From: Oxytricha trifallax
Lineage: Eukaryota > Ciliophora > Spirotrichea > Sporadotrichida > Oxytrichidae
Reading direction: 5' to 3'
Assembly (NCBI GenBank): GCA_000711775.1
Contig: ARYC01000408.1
Location: forward strand, 62,001 to 126,000
DNA length: 64,000 nt
The translations under genes and the position numbers were made by a program. Positions 11,108 through 21,722 of this stretch are shown one piece after another (position 1 is the stretch's first letter; each line of letters opens with the position of its first letter). The notes below the pieces were generated by a model that had not been told where the DNA came from, ran no database searches, and saw only the letters and a program-made list of their open reading frames with translations.

Positions 11108-11959
11108 ATTATATAAAATTCAAATTAAGAATCTTTATATATTCATGATAAATAAAATAATTAATTATTGGTTATCATTTTTTTATTGATATATATATAT
11201 ATATATATATAGCATAAAATATCCCCAAGCAAGTTATAATATAAAATTGTAAAAATAAGTTTTAGCATTTAAATATTTTAATATTAATTTCATCTAAAAT
11301 ATATTGATTTATAGATAAGTATCATAAATTATAATAATTAATTGAAAATGGATAAAGAGCATTAAAAAAAGATATGAGGTTTTTTATATTATTAAAAGTA
11401 TAATCATTTGAAAAAGTTTACATTCACATATAATCTCAATATCTTTAAACATTAATATTTAATAATAAACTGATTCTAAACTTATAGTGATTAATATTAA
11501 TAAATTTAATATCTTGTACTTTAAACTATTAAAAATGTCATAATGCTTTATGTAAATTTCAATTAAAATTGAACAATAAAGATCAAATATTGAAGCATTA
11601 TTTTACTCATATTAGGTAATATTTACTGATAAAAATAAATTTTTTGTAATTATAATGAAATTATTTACAAAAATTGTGAAAATTAATTTAATCAATTTAT
11701 ATAATATCATCATTCTTAGATTTTACCTTTTATAATTTAATAAATATAATTAGGATTTTTTATGTTAAAAATTATAAAAAAATTAGATAATACCTTTAGC
11801 ATTATTAAATGAATTTGAAAATGAAATTTATTTATATCAGCAAGTTTATATAGTTGTAATTAATACTTATAGTTATCTTTTTTAATTATTAAAGTTACTC
11901 AATTCTTTTCTATTCTAAGTAATAACGTTTTCATTAAAGTCCTTTGAAATATTTTCTTG
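11108..11959. other. AT-rich non-coding stretch
   Basis: Very AT-rich sequence with a (TA)n run at about 11188-11212. I see no coding segment or structured repeat. It is likely IES or intergenic germline DNA. Confidence 0.5.
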
Positions 11960-12780
11960 ATCATCTAAGATATTATTAAATTAGAATCCAACTTAATATA
12001 CGAGATGACGAACTTTAACACTCAACCAAAGTCTATCCGTAGAGTTGCGAGGTAGTGGATTACCCTACTTGCAAACAAGCTCCGTTTCAAGAGGCAACCC
12101 ACTAGTGGTCTCGCTGGCCTGCTAGTTCAATAATACCTGAACGCTTAAATGGAAGCCCTTCGTGATTCCATCCAGTTCTTCTTTCCCATAGTTGGAAAAA
12201 ACTTGGTTAAGTACTAATCCCAAGTCAAAAGATGGAAATCACAAAAACACAAGCCTGACCCTGTCACCCTAGGAGAAGAGGACCCAGAAGAAGAAAATGA
12301 CACTTAACCCCGTCGACACCAAACGATACACATTCCTTATCGTTCTAAACCCGGAGTCGGAGTTAACATGGACTACAGACCCCACTCTCCTATTAACTAG
12401 GTTCCCATTAATCTTGACCTAGCTTAAGTTATGACGTCAAATTAAGGTCCAGCTCGGTATATTTTAAATTCTGACCAGAATCTGACCATGAATCAGCACT
12501 CCAACCACTACCAGGTTAATGCTGACATAGACATAATGGATGACTACTTAGCACATGAGGATCCCGATCCTTCAGTTGTAGCTTACGACTGTCGTGTTAA
12601 GATGAAACTTTAATGAAAACTAATCAGCACTTGCGCCCTGCTAGGGACATCGCTGTACCAGGTAGAAGTTGGCTCAGCCACACCTTCAAAAGGACTTGTC
12701 CTTTTTTAATGATTATGCTCAGGGGGGCTTGACCCCTCGATGCCGAGTTAATTATTATTATTATTATTATCATCTAAGAT
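11960..12780 (+). mobile_element. Retroposon-like insertion with (TTA)n tail and 12-bp target duplication
   Basis: The 12-mer ATCATCTAAGAT occurs at 11960-11971 and again at 12769-12780, directly after a 3' tail of TTA repeats (about 12748-12770). The segment between is far richer in GC than the flanks and has sharp borders. A long target duplication plus a simple-repeat tail is the hallmark of LINE/SINE-type retroposition. A GC stem (GGGGGGCTTGACCCC region, 12722-12737) sits just before the tail. Alternatively the repeat could be an MDS pointer pair. Confidence 0.6.
12005..12616 (+). CDS. 203-residue ORF inside the retroposon-like insertion
   Basis: ATG at 12005 opens a frame of 204 codons ending TGA at 12614-12616, with about ten TAA/TAG codons read as Gln. 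It starts MTNFNTQPKSIRRVARQWIT and is basic at the N-terminus (LANKLRFKRQPTSGLAGLLV), then acidic and proline-rich (EEDPEEENDTQPRR), ending YDCRVKMKLQ. Composition and length argue for a real protein. I do not recognise the family; a retrotransposon ORF1 or nucleic-acid-binding protein is possible from the basic region. It is invisible in the standard code. Confidence 0.6.
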
Positions 12781-13360
12781 TTCATATCTCTGTATATGCA
12801 TCCTTTCTACCTTGGATTATTACTATGAAGAGTTGGAAGACCACCTGTCTTCAGAATTAGATTTAGAATTTGTCTACAACTCTTTTTATCTTAAGGGATT
12901 AAAATCCTCTTTATAGCTTGTTATTTTTAAGTAATAAGGTGGGTTGACTATTTTTAATTATGCTTTTATAAGAATACAAATACATAAATAATATATTTCT
13001 CCTTTAATATATTATGAAACTAATTTTAATAATATTTCTCTGGAGTAGTTGGAAGCATATGAGTGTTATCGTGTTAATTTAAAAGTTATATTAATAATTT
13101 AGTTAGCTTGTTTATTAATGAATTCTTTGGTTATAGGAATAAATCATGATAAAAAAATATTTACTAATTTCATAAATTAATTATTAAGAACTACTCTTTT
13201 TATCTTTTTATTGGATTAAAATCTTATAAAGTTAATGATATTAATAATTATTATAAAACTCAAATAAAAGCTCTAAATTACTATTAAGTTTGAAACTAAA
13301 ATTAATTTTACATCTACATTATAAAAGATATTTAATGCATTATGCTATAAACATCATTGA
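12770..13360 (+). CDS. Weak candidate ORF downstream of the retroposon
   Basis: One frame stays open for ~195 codons under the ciliate code (TGA at 13358-13360). Its first part is protein-like (LDYYYEELEDHLSSELDLEF). It then becomes Ile/Leu/Asn-rich, like translated AT-rich noise. In DNA this AT-rich, TGA-only stops make such a frame possible by chance. Possibly an MDS at 12800-12960 only. Confidence 0.25.
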
Positions 13361-14508
13361 CAATCACAAATAATTTTTTATTTTAGTGTTGTTTAAAGTA
13401 CTAATGCTAATAACAAATATAATATTAATTTTATATATAATCTTTTGTTGATTTTTTAACTACCTTAAATTTACTATCAAATATGTAAGATAACTCAAAT
13501 TTAAAGCAAAAATGAAATAAAGGAATAGTGAGAAAAATAGATTGATTCGAAAAATTATATAATAATATAATCCAAGGTCTATAAAATAAAGCATAATTTA
13601 CAAGAAAATAATTTTCCATCAATTTTCCTTATAATAACCCATGTTCTATTATTAATTATGATTCGAGACATAAAACAATTAAAGTACTTCTAAATTATTA
13701 TTGTTTAAGAATAATTAGTCTTGAATTAAATTGAAGTTATTGATTGAATTATTTTATAAAAATTAATAGAAGTAAAATTTTCAATAATTATCCCATAAAT
13801 TAATAATTTTTTCCATATAATTTCATTTTAATTTTTTCATTCCCAAATATATTGGTTAAATTTTTAAAATAGGTTTAATAATGAATATTGAATATATTCA
13901 AATTATTGATCTTTAATTTTTATATGATGAAATTAAAGCTATATTTATCACAATCATTAATCTTATTTTTATTTTGCTAATTTAAAAGTCCATTTTTATT
14001 TTATTGTATAAATATATCTAATAAATTTAGATTCCCAGTTAGCTAAGGTCTGAAACTAAAATTAAAATAGGCTAAGTAACCCGGAACATTTAATCTAATA
14101 TCGAAAAATTGATTTGAAAGTGAATACTCAAGTTTATAAATTTATGATTTAATTCAAACCCAAATATATATATCTTATATATGTAAGAATGTATTTAAAT
14201 TGGAAATTTTATTTGTAGTTAATCAAATTATGGCTATTGTGGTTTCAAATTTGAAAATAGTACATATATTGAAAACGTAATGAAATATAATGGAAATAAT
14301 TATTGAATTTTTTACATTATAATCTCTTCTGCAAGCTACCAGTCTTATGAATACAAACTGAAAATAATCTAAGAAAATATTTGATTACCAAACATTTATA
14401 TTTTTCCTAAGAACAACGCTTTATTTATAATTCTTAAATTATATATTTATATGAATTTAAATAAGAAACTAAAATAATCAAATATAATTTTTTTAAATAA
14501 ACCTATAT
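13361..14508. other. AT-rich non-coding stretch
   Basis: No supported coding segment, RNA gene or long repeat seen. Composition is that of IES/intergenic DNA. Confidence 0.45.
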
Positions 14509-14770
14509 AAAACCCCGTTAGTCAATTAAGAATGAAGATTGGGGATTTAGAAAAATAAAGTTAAGAATAAATTATTATTGGGGTAAATTATTAAAGTTTT
14601 GGCTAATTATTAAAACCATTGACTCGAATAATTGTCTCTATAAAATAAACTAATCAGGGTGCGTATATTTGTTTTCAGCCTAATTATAATTAATTTAGCC
14701 AATTATAATTTAATTTTAATTTTTTATTCTTAATCCCTAATCTTCATTCCTAATTGACTAACAGGGTTTT
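14509..14770. repeat. 262-bp palindromic element
   Basis: Terminal inverted repeats start AAAACCCCGTTAGTCAATTA and, reversed at the other end, AAAACCCTGTTAGTCAATTA, continuing inward through ATGAAGATT. It is non-coding and MITE-like. The flanking duplication is AT or TA-like and cannot be fixed in this AT-rich context. Confidence 0.75.
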
Positions 14771-14861
14771 ATTAACCGCTATTTTACAGATATTGCGTAT
14801 ATATATTTAGTTAAAAAGAATGTATTATTTGATATTTAACGAAGAATTTGGATTTTTACTT

Positions 14862-14905
<44 letters not shown>

Positions 14906-15178
14906 CCAAATTAAATTAGATTTATATTTGATTAAAGGTCCAAATTAATTGTGTATATAACAAATATAAAAAAATATTTTGATGAATAAATTTAATCTTA
15001 TCAAAGAAATAAATATATTCAGTGAGCACTAAATAATAATTAATCTAATATAACTTTTAACTTATTTCAAAAAAATATTTGAAAACCTTTCTATATAATT
15101 TTACGGATCCTTTAGTATGTCATTCTATTTTATATTCTTCAATCTCATCATCCCTAAAATTAAAATTTAATACTTTAC
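14771..15178. other. AT-rich spacer with (TA)n run
   Basis: Contains a long TA dinucleotide run at about 14866-14900 and otherwise no recognisable feature. Confidence 0.5.
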
Positions 15179-15201
15179 TTAAATGGGTGTTGTTGTAAAT
15201 T

Positions 15202-15277
15202 GCGAACTGTAGTAACAATTGCGAACTGCAGTAACAATTGCGAACTGTGGTAACAATTGTGAACTGTAATAATATTT
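15202..15277. repeat. 19-bp subterminal tandem repeats
   Basis: Three full units and one partial unit of GCGAACTGTAGTAACAATT, with CA/TG/TA variation in the middle, start at 15202, 15221, 15240 and 15259. Degenerate units are mirrored in the right arm at about 20700-20765. Such subterminal repeats are often transposase-binding sites (inference). Confidence 0.7.
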
Positions 15278-15859
15278 TTAATTTTATATGCGAGAGCAGG
15301 CAAAATAAATAAAAAAGCAGCGTCTTAGGGGTGCAGCCCCTTGTTATCTCAATGCAATAAAAAAGTAATTGCAGGGTCTAGGGAGTGGCAGCCCCAGGGG
15401 GATTTGGGAGAGGGATTTGCCTTCCCCTGAAAAACCCATTTGACCTCTTTTGTTTGTAAATTGATGTAATAAGTTTGAAATTTAATCTTTATATTATAAT
15501 AATTAAAATGGAATTATTTTTCTTCAAAAGATTTTTAGACTTAGGTATATTTAAAAGAAATCTTTAATGCATACGCTGATAATCCTAGATGTCTATCAAA
15601 TTTTATAACATAACTAAAAGTCTAGAAGTTTCATATATAAATGTGATATCTATAAATGCAGATCAAGAAAGTCTATAAGATAAGGACTTACTATATACTT
15701 TCCTTCTAACATGTAATTAGAAATTCTTGACGAAGTTACTTTCAATCCATCTAGAATCAATATATCTGAAGCGGTAAAAAACCTATCTGATCACTTATAG
15801 TTGAGAACTACAAAATAGTCCATTAGCTAAATTTATTAAAATTTGAGAAATATTATCAA

Positions 15860-16324
15860 AGATAAAATGTTTATAGAACAATAAAATTTTATTAAAATAT
15901 ATTGTCCAAATGGACGAGTCGTTATGGACATATAGATCTTTAAAGTCCAGTTATCCTGAGGATAAAATATATGACAGATAAATATGGATATTTGGTTTTT
16001 AGAAGAAGGAAGCTAAAGATGTAAAATATTTAGTGCCTTGAATAGGACAATATAAACATTAGAGGAAATAATTTGAGAAAATGTTGAAAGAGACAGTGTT
16101 ATCCATACAGATGGGTGGGCAAGTTATATTGGCATAAATTGGGAAGAGCTTGAAATGATACACGAAAGACATATACATTAATCACAAAATGGAATATAAA
16201 GAACGATGTAACATAGTAATTTAATTGAAGGACTATAGGTAGTTCTCAAATATCACATAGAACATGTATATAATACATTGCCAGGAAACCCAGAATAAAT
16301 AGAACCATATTTATTTGAGGCATT
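15860..16324 (+). pseudogene. ISXO2-like (Merlin/IS1016 family) transposase, split by TBE-3
   Basis: A frame near 15904 reads VQMDESLWTYRSLKS, holding the first catalytic Asp, then IYDRQIWIFGFQKKEAKDV. After a frame slip near 16045 it continues TLEEII, a TGA, NVERDSVIHTDGWASYIGIN (second Asp in TDGW), HIHQSQNG and HSNLIEGLQVVLKYHIEHVY (Glu in the NxIEG motif). The D-D-E order and these motifs match ISXO2-domain transposases. The reading passes through the TBE-3 insertion: GAGGCATT before it joins ATGGAGAAG after it (20439 on) as EALWRRNLAQYQ. The TGA and frameshift make it a pseudogene. Confidence 0.72.
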
Positions 16325-16425
16325 CAAAAACCCATAACCCCTTAATTAGATGTTTTAGTGATTTGATTTGTAGGGTATAGTTGGGGTCTTATTGGGGTTA
16401 GTAGAAAAATTAGGCCAATTTGCAA

Positions 16426-17487
16426 ATGAGAAATAGAAATTAGCAAAATTTAGGCTCTATTTATGATGAGAAATATTTAGATTTATTGCTTAAGCTTAGG
16501 TAAGGTACAAGTATTAATATAAACTAAGTCAAACCAGTACTGAATTATGCAGCTATAGCAAAGCTATTACACAAGAGTGCCTCAACTGCTAGGTATCACT
16601 GCATGTTAGCTGTTTAGCATTTTAATTCTGGTACTTGAAAACATCCAGCAAGAAAATAAAAGTTCTCTCAAATCCATATTGACGACCTCTGTGATTCTAA
16701 GACGCTTAAGTACTGGGCAAACTTTCCACTGGACTAACGAGCTGTAATGTTTCATCGCAAGTTTCCTGACATACGTATCTCGCCATAGACTATAGCTAAT
16801 ATTTATAGAAGAAATGGTATTACTTTTAAGACTGTCAAAAGTGAAGAGAGTGATTGATTTTACAGTGCCATTTTATAGTAATAATTTAAACTATATAGAT
16901 GATTAAATGCAGAGGGCTATTAACAATAACATCAAGTTCATACACGCTGATGAAGCTGTATTCACCTTCAACACTTATATTAATAAGTCTTGGTATAAGA
17001 AGTATGATAATATAGAAATCTATGACTAAAAAGTGAAGGTAGTCACCCATGCAATTTTAGCTGGTATAAGTGAAGATTAAGGCCTAGAGAGTTATGATAT
17101 TCACCCTCGCTCTATTAAGCGAGAGTAGTATATAGAGTTCCTACATAAGCTCAGAGAAAAGTATAGTAACCAAGAGATCATCCTGTTTGTTGATAACCTC
17201 TAAGTTCATAAGACTAAGGAGTCTAGAAAGCTTATGAAGAGTTAAACATAACTCCTGTATACAACGTTCCTTATAGCCCTTAATTTAATGGAATTGAATT
17301 CTACTGGAGTTAAATCAAGACCCACTACAAGAAGCTGCTGCTATATCATCTTATGCATGACTTACCCATCGATACAGTAGACATAATTCAAAGCAGCTGT
17401 AAGAGAGTGAGCGTAGATAAGACAACAATTTGTGCGAGAGAGGGAAGAATGAATGTTTAAAAATAAGTTTTAGATTTAAACGAATGA
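16426..17487 (+). pseudogene. TBE-3 transposase
   Basis: ATG at 16426 and TGA at 17485-17487 span about 354 codons, the size expected for the 42-kDa TBE transposase. It carries FHRKFPDIRISP, the HADEAVFTFNT block (first Asp), HAILAGISED, HPRSIKREQYIEFLHKLREK, LFVDNL (second Asp) and FNGIEFYW (Glu). An in-frame TGA lies at codon 71 (16636-16638). A 2-bp deletion near 16836 and a 1-bp deletion near 17224 add up to a net in-frame length but break the middle. Not functional as read. Confidence 0.88.
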
Positions 17488-17493
17488 AAATAT

Positions 17494-18285
17494 TCACATA
17501 TTAAATTAACCCAGAAAAGGATTAGGCTTCTCTTTCTTCTCCTATTCTTATGGCTTCCCTGGGCCCACATTTCTTCTCTTAGTGCCAGCTCCTGCATCTA
17601 TGTTCATTTCATCTGGCTTTTAAACATCTTTATAAAGCCTCTTGCTAACTTCATAAAGAGTCTATGACTTTCCCTCTCTGTGAACCTTCGCATGCTCTTT
17701 CATTAGGAATACACCAGTTCCAGGTTTCCCTACAAAGTTAAGAATCAAAGCTTACGAGAGAGAATGGATGCTTCTTAAGCTCAGCGAGCCAGGTCTCGCT
17801 TATTAGTATGCCTTGCTTCTTTTAATCTTCAGGAGAATTGAATAGCGTTTCTTATGAGCTTCTTCAATGATTTCTCTGAGATAACTCTCTCTTAAAGTGC
17901 CAAGAACAACAAAAAAGAAGCTCCTTTCTGGGAACTTGTTAGAGAGTTGTTTCTTAGTAGGAAGATAAACTACCAGCTCTTCATCTTACATCGCATCCTC
18001 GTAGAGATTAGTGACTGAAATCTCTGGGTAGTTTGGTATATCTATCAACTTTATTTCATTGTTTTTAAAGGCTTTCTTCTCATCGCAGAGTATAGCTTTT
18101 AAGAATGAAATTTTGGTACCTTCCATCGTTGGAAGGAATAAACCCACTATAGTATATGATTAAGTATATGTCACATGCTTACCATGCTGAGTGAGGTATC
18201 GATAGAGATCTTCCTTGCTTCTAAATCTTGATATCATTTCTTAAGCTTCAACCCTCTTCATTGCAGCACTTATAGATTCCACCAT
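17494..18285 (-). pseudogene. TBE-3 '22-kDa' gene with two introns
   Basis: ATG at 18285 (MVESISAAMKRVEAQEMISR) runs to TGA at 17494-17496. Conserved blocks are VGLFLPTMEGTKISFLKAIL, IPNYPEISVTNLYEDAM, LPTKKQLSNKFPERSFF, a lysine-rich KKQGILISETWLAELKKH block and the basic tail MNIDAGAGTKRRN. A 36-nt GTAAGC...TATAG intron (about 18139-18174) and a 26-nt GTAAGC...TTGTAG intron (about 17731-17756) restore continuity. Two apparent 1-bp losses, near 17850 and just before intron 2, suggest decay. No known domain; function unknown. It starts 562 bp from the divergent kinase gene. Confidence 0.78.
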
Positions 18286-18847
18286 GCTCCTTCTCTTGTT
18301 ATTGAATTTCAAATTTTAATATATAGAGTTCTGGATCCTATTGTTAAAAATCTTAGTATTAAATATGGGCATCTTATAGGAGGTCAACCTGGTAAGGATA
18401 CGTGGAGAAAGCTGGCAGAAGCTGTAACAAACTTCAGAGATGGAGCTCCATTTTTATCAATTTAGTTCCATTAAATTAGTACTAAATTTGTTTAAATTTA
18501 ATTAGTACCGGTACTAAATCCGTTTAAATTTAATTGGTACTAATTTAATAGTACCAAAACTTAATTAGTACCTAGTTTTAAACTAATGAGGTTTTAATGG
18601 AAAAGTTCCAAAATGGTTCAAAACCTAATTGGTACCAGTACCAATCCAATTTTATACTTGGTTGGTACCAAAATGAAAATTATTAAGAATGAAATTAGAG
18701 AATTTATAGTAATAAACTTAACATAAATATGATCTCTAACACCTCAAAAGCAACAATTATTGCTGTAGGGTCAACTCCTATACAGAGTTAATATAACCAG
18801 AGAGGTTATTAGAGCATAATAATAGAAATTTAAATTTGAATTTAAAC
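18286..18847. promoter_or_regulatory. Divergent intergenic region of TBE-3 with GGTAC repeats
   Basis: The conserved box TATTAAATATGGGCATC...GGAGGTCAACC sits at about 18358-18392. From 18475 to 18665 there are roughly ten short motifs of the type AATTAGTACC / AATTGGTACC in both orientations. TBE-6 has the same arrangement at 58620-58820. Likely a shared promoter or binding array; this is inferred from position and repetition only. Confidence 0.5.
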
Positions 18848-20296
18848 ATGGCGGCTAACTTGAATCGCAAAGCAGTTTCTCTTGGAGCAGGATAATCATA
18901 GCTCAACTTTGGGTCCTCCAAGAAACCAGAAGTAATCTATATTGAGAGAGAGGTTTAGCTAAGAGTTCTTGAGTTTGAAGCAGAGGTCTTTAAAATTGAA
19001 GTTTAAAACAAGAAAAAGAGTGCAGAGGTTGGAGTTTAAACTTTAATTGAACTGATTGAGGAAGAAAAGGAACAGCAACAGATAGACAAAGTTAAAACAT
19101 ATTAATGTGAAGACTGCTTAAATTTCTTCTCAGCTGAGTCTAGCTTGAAGAGGCACATCAAAGAGATACACTCTGATAGAACTAAGATCTACTTTAAGCA
19201 TGATAAAGTAGATGGTAGGTATTAGTGCACAACATGCATGAAGTCTTATACTCACTCAGCCAAAGTAAAGAGGCATATGCAGAAGCATCATTTAAGCGAA
19301 TTCCTGATTAAAGATGAGGAAACTTAAAAGCTTGTACCTGCTAAAGGAAAAAATAACTCTCTTGAGTCATAAAGACAACAAGTGGAAAGGCTCAAGATGC
19401 AGAAGCGTTTTGAATCAATGAATCAGCCAGCAAATGGTACTCTTATAGCATGTCTTTAAGAGAGAGCTATTTATATACCTGCATTGAATGCAATTGATAT
19501 TGAAAGCTGTATTGAAAATTACTTGCATTTTGACCTGCCAAACAAGGCTAAGCTTATAGTGGTTGATGAGTATGCTTACAAAGTATATCCTTTTAAATAT
19601 CTCATTAAAAGCGAGCAGTATCAAAATGAATTTGCAAACGAATACATAATACTGAGGGAGGCTTAGAAAAAATAGTTTAAGAACTTACTTAGACTTGATG
19701 GAGTTATTCTTGGGCATGGCTTTGTTGCATTAAGACTAAAAAAGTTTGAAATGACTTTGAGAGAGTATCTCTATCATAATAGATACCCAGATGATTTAAA
19801 TGAGATACTGTCAGAAATGATTGAGGGTGTATAAGAACTTCATGAACTTGGGTATGTGCATAGAGATTTGAAGCCTGAATATGTTATGTTAAATCTCTGT
19901 CCATTAGAAATAGTCGTCATTGATTTAAATAGAGCGATAAGATAAGAAATAGTGACTTTGGCTAAGGTGCTTGGCACACCAGGATACTTTCCAATCAGGG
20001 AGAAGTGGACTAATGGCTCAGTTTAGTGGGATGTATGGGCAGTTGCTGCAATAATCTTAGAGTGCGATATGGAAAGTATGTCTTACTTTGGAACAAAGCA
20101 CGAGAAACAATCAATAAGTTTGGCTTCTAAACATATATAACAGGAAGATGTCTGCAATGAAATTAAGAAGCTTGTAGAGATGATAATAGTAAGAGCTCCA
20201 GCTTATCCTAGATAATCATTAGAAGACATACATGAACCACTACAGAGAGCTAGATTCAAGAGGTATCACAAAGTTAAGCAGATAAAATTCGTATGA
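18848..20296 (+). CDS. TBE-3 C2H2 zinc-finger/kinase-like protein, intact ORF
   Basis: This frame is 483 codons, with no TGA until 20294-20296, and about 20 TAA/TAG codons read as Gln. It is the '57-kDa' TBE protein. Two C2H2 zinc fingers are present: C87, C90, H103, H108 and C127, C130, H143, H148. A charged linker (about 155-200) follows, then a kinase-like region with EYAYKVYPFKYLI (240-253), VHRDLKPEYVML (337-348), VVIDLN (356-361; DFG replaced by DLN), GTPGYFPIREKW (377-387) and WDVWAVAAIILECDM. HRD and the metal-binding-loop Asp are kept, but the catalytic-loop Asn is Tyr here (PEY; other copies have PEN). It could bind DNA and phosphorylate, or be a pseudokinase. Being open in a decayed element suggests recent insertion or selection. 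Confidence 0.93.
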
Positions 20297-20793
20297 TTTA
20301 AGTAAACTAATAATCATTAAATATACTTTAAATTCATATAATACTTGCGTTTTCTCTACTAACCCCAATAAGACCCCAACTATACCCTACAAATCAAATC
20401 ACTTAAACATCTAATTAAGGGGTTTTGGGGTTTTGATTATGGAGAAGAAATTTAGCATAATATTAAAAATCATAAGACCGTTAATAATATATCTAACAGA
20501 CGTTTAATATTAACAATATATTAATATTTAACGATTAAATCTCAAACTTATTATATAAATTTACTAATAAAAGAGGTCAAATTGGTTTTTCGCGAAAGGG
20601 CTTTGCCCTCCCCCGAAACCACCTTCCACTGGGAGCTGCACCCCTAAGACCCTGCTTTTTAATTATTTTGCCTGCTCTCGCATAAAATTAAAAATATTAT
20701 TACAGTTCGCTATTGTTGCCACAGTTCACAATTGTTACTGCAGATCGCAATTAATAACACAGTTAGTAATTGACTACAATATTACCCATTTAA

Positions 20794-21680
20794 ATTATTT
20801 AAATTTAAGGAGAATATAACAATTTTCAAGAATTTATTTTAAATTACTCATTTGAATTCTTAACTTATTTTTGTTATAATTTGGAGAGGGTGTTTTAAGT
20901 ATTAGTGATCTCTTATGTATTCTAATTTAATTAGAACCGTCTGTTGCAATAATTTTACTTTGAATGGTATTATTAATATTATTTTTATTATTATTATTAT
21001 CATATTATAATTGATTCTGATATTATAATATAATTATAGAAAAATATAGTTAATTTAATTTATATTTTTTCTATGATTGTATAACTAAGTTAAAATCTAA
21101 TTAACACATTAGTAAAATAATAATTAAAGTAAAATTACTTGAGAATATAATAAATACATAATTATAACTTTAAATTTACTACTAATTGTCTTTTTCTTTA
21201 CATTTTTAGAATTAGTGCATATAAATACATCCATGAATAAGATATAGATATATTAGATTTAAAAGCGTAATATTTTTATAAAAAATCTTTAATTTTTACA
21301 TTAAAAATCTTTATCAGCTAGTGTGTGGCTTAAAGAAGAATAAATAATTATAATTATATTGATTTTTAAGTAAATTTATTTTCCTTAGAAATGTATAAGC
21401 ACAATTGATAATTTATAAATTTATATAGAAACCGTGTTGAAAACAAATTTTAATATCTAACATTTCTATTTATTAATTGAAAATGTAATTTTAATAATTT
21501 TTTGCTGTGTTACAAATTATCGTCAAAAATAAAAATCATAAAAAATGAGAAAAAATGCGGTGTTTTGCAATTTTTTAAATCTTACTTCTTGGCAATTCTA
21601 AACAAAATAAAAAAAAGTACAAAATTGGAATATTTTTAAATTAATTCTAATTATTTCTTAATATTAATTTGATAAAAAAG

Positions 21681-21721
<41 letters not shown>
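20794..21721. other. AT-rich stretch without recognised genes
   Basis: AT-rich sequence, ending in an (AT)n run at about 21688-21719. No supported coding segment. Confidence 0.45.

Positions 21722-21722
<1 letters not shown>

Larger units (their letters stand above)
16325..20435 (+). mobile_element. TBE-3, complete 4.1-kb telomere-bearing element
   Basis: The left end CAAAAACCCATAACCCC at 16325 is preceded by ATT. The right end ...GGGGTTTTGGGGTTTTG at 20435 is followed by ATT. The length is 4111 bp. Inverted terminal repeats of about 78 bp are visible up to TTATTGGGGTTAGTAGA. The gene order is transposase (+), 22-kDa gene (-), zinc-finger/kinase gene (+). It is inserted in the Merlin-like transposase gene, so it is younger than that element. 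Confidence 0.96.
15179..20793 (+). mobile_element. Merlin/IS1016-like transposon carrying a nested TBE
   Basis: Inverted repeats of over 200 bp bound the element. The left arm (15179 to ~15450) starts TTAAATGGGT. The right arm (about 20570-20793) ends ACCCATTTAA. Both contain GCGAACTG/GTAACAATT tandem units, ATGCGAGAGCAGGCAAAATA, GTCTTAGGGGTGCAGC and a GACCTCTTTT inner end. Inside is an ISXO2-type transposase relic, interrupted near its 3' end by TBE-3. Without TBE-3 the element is about 1.5 kb. The target duplication was not resolved. Confidence 0.75.
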
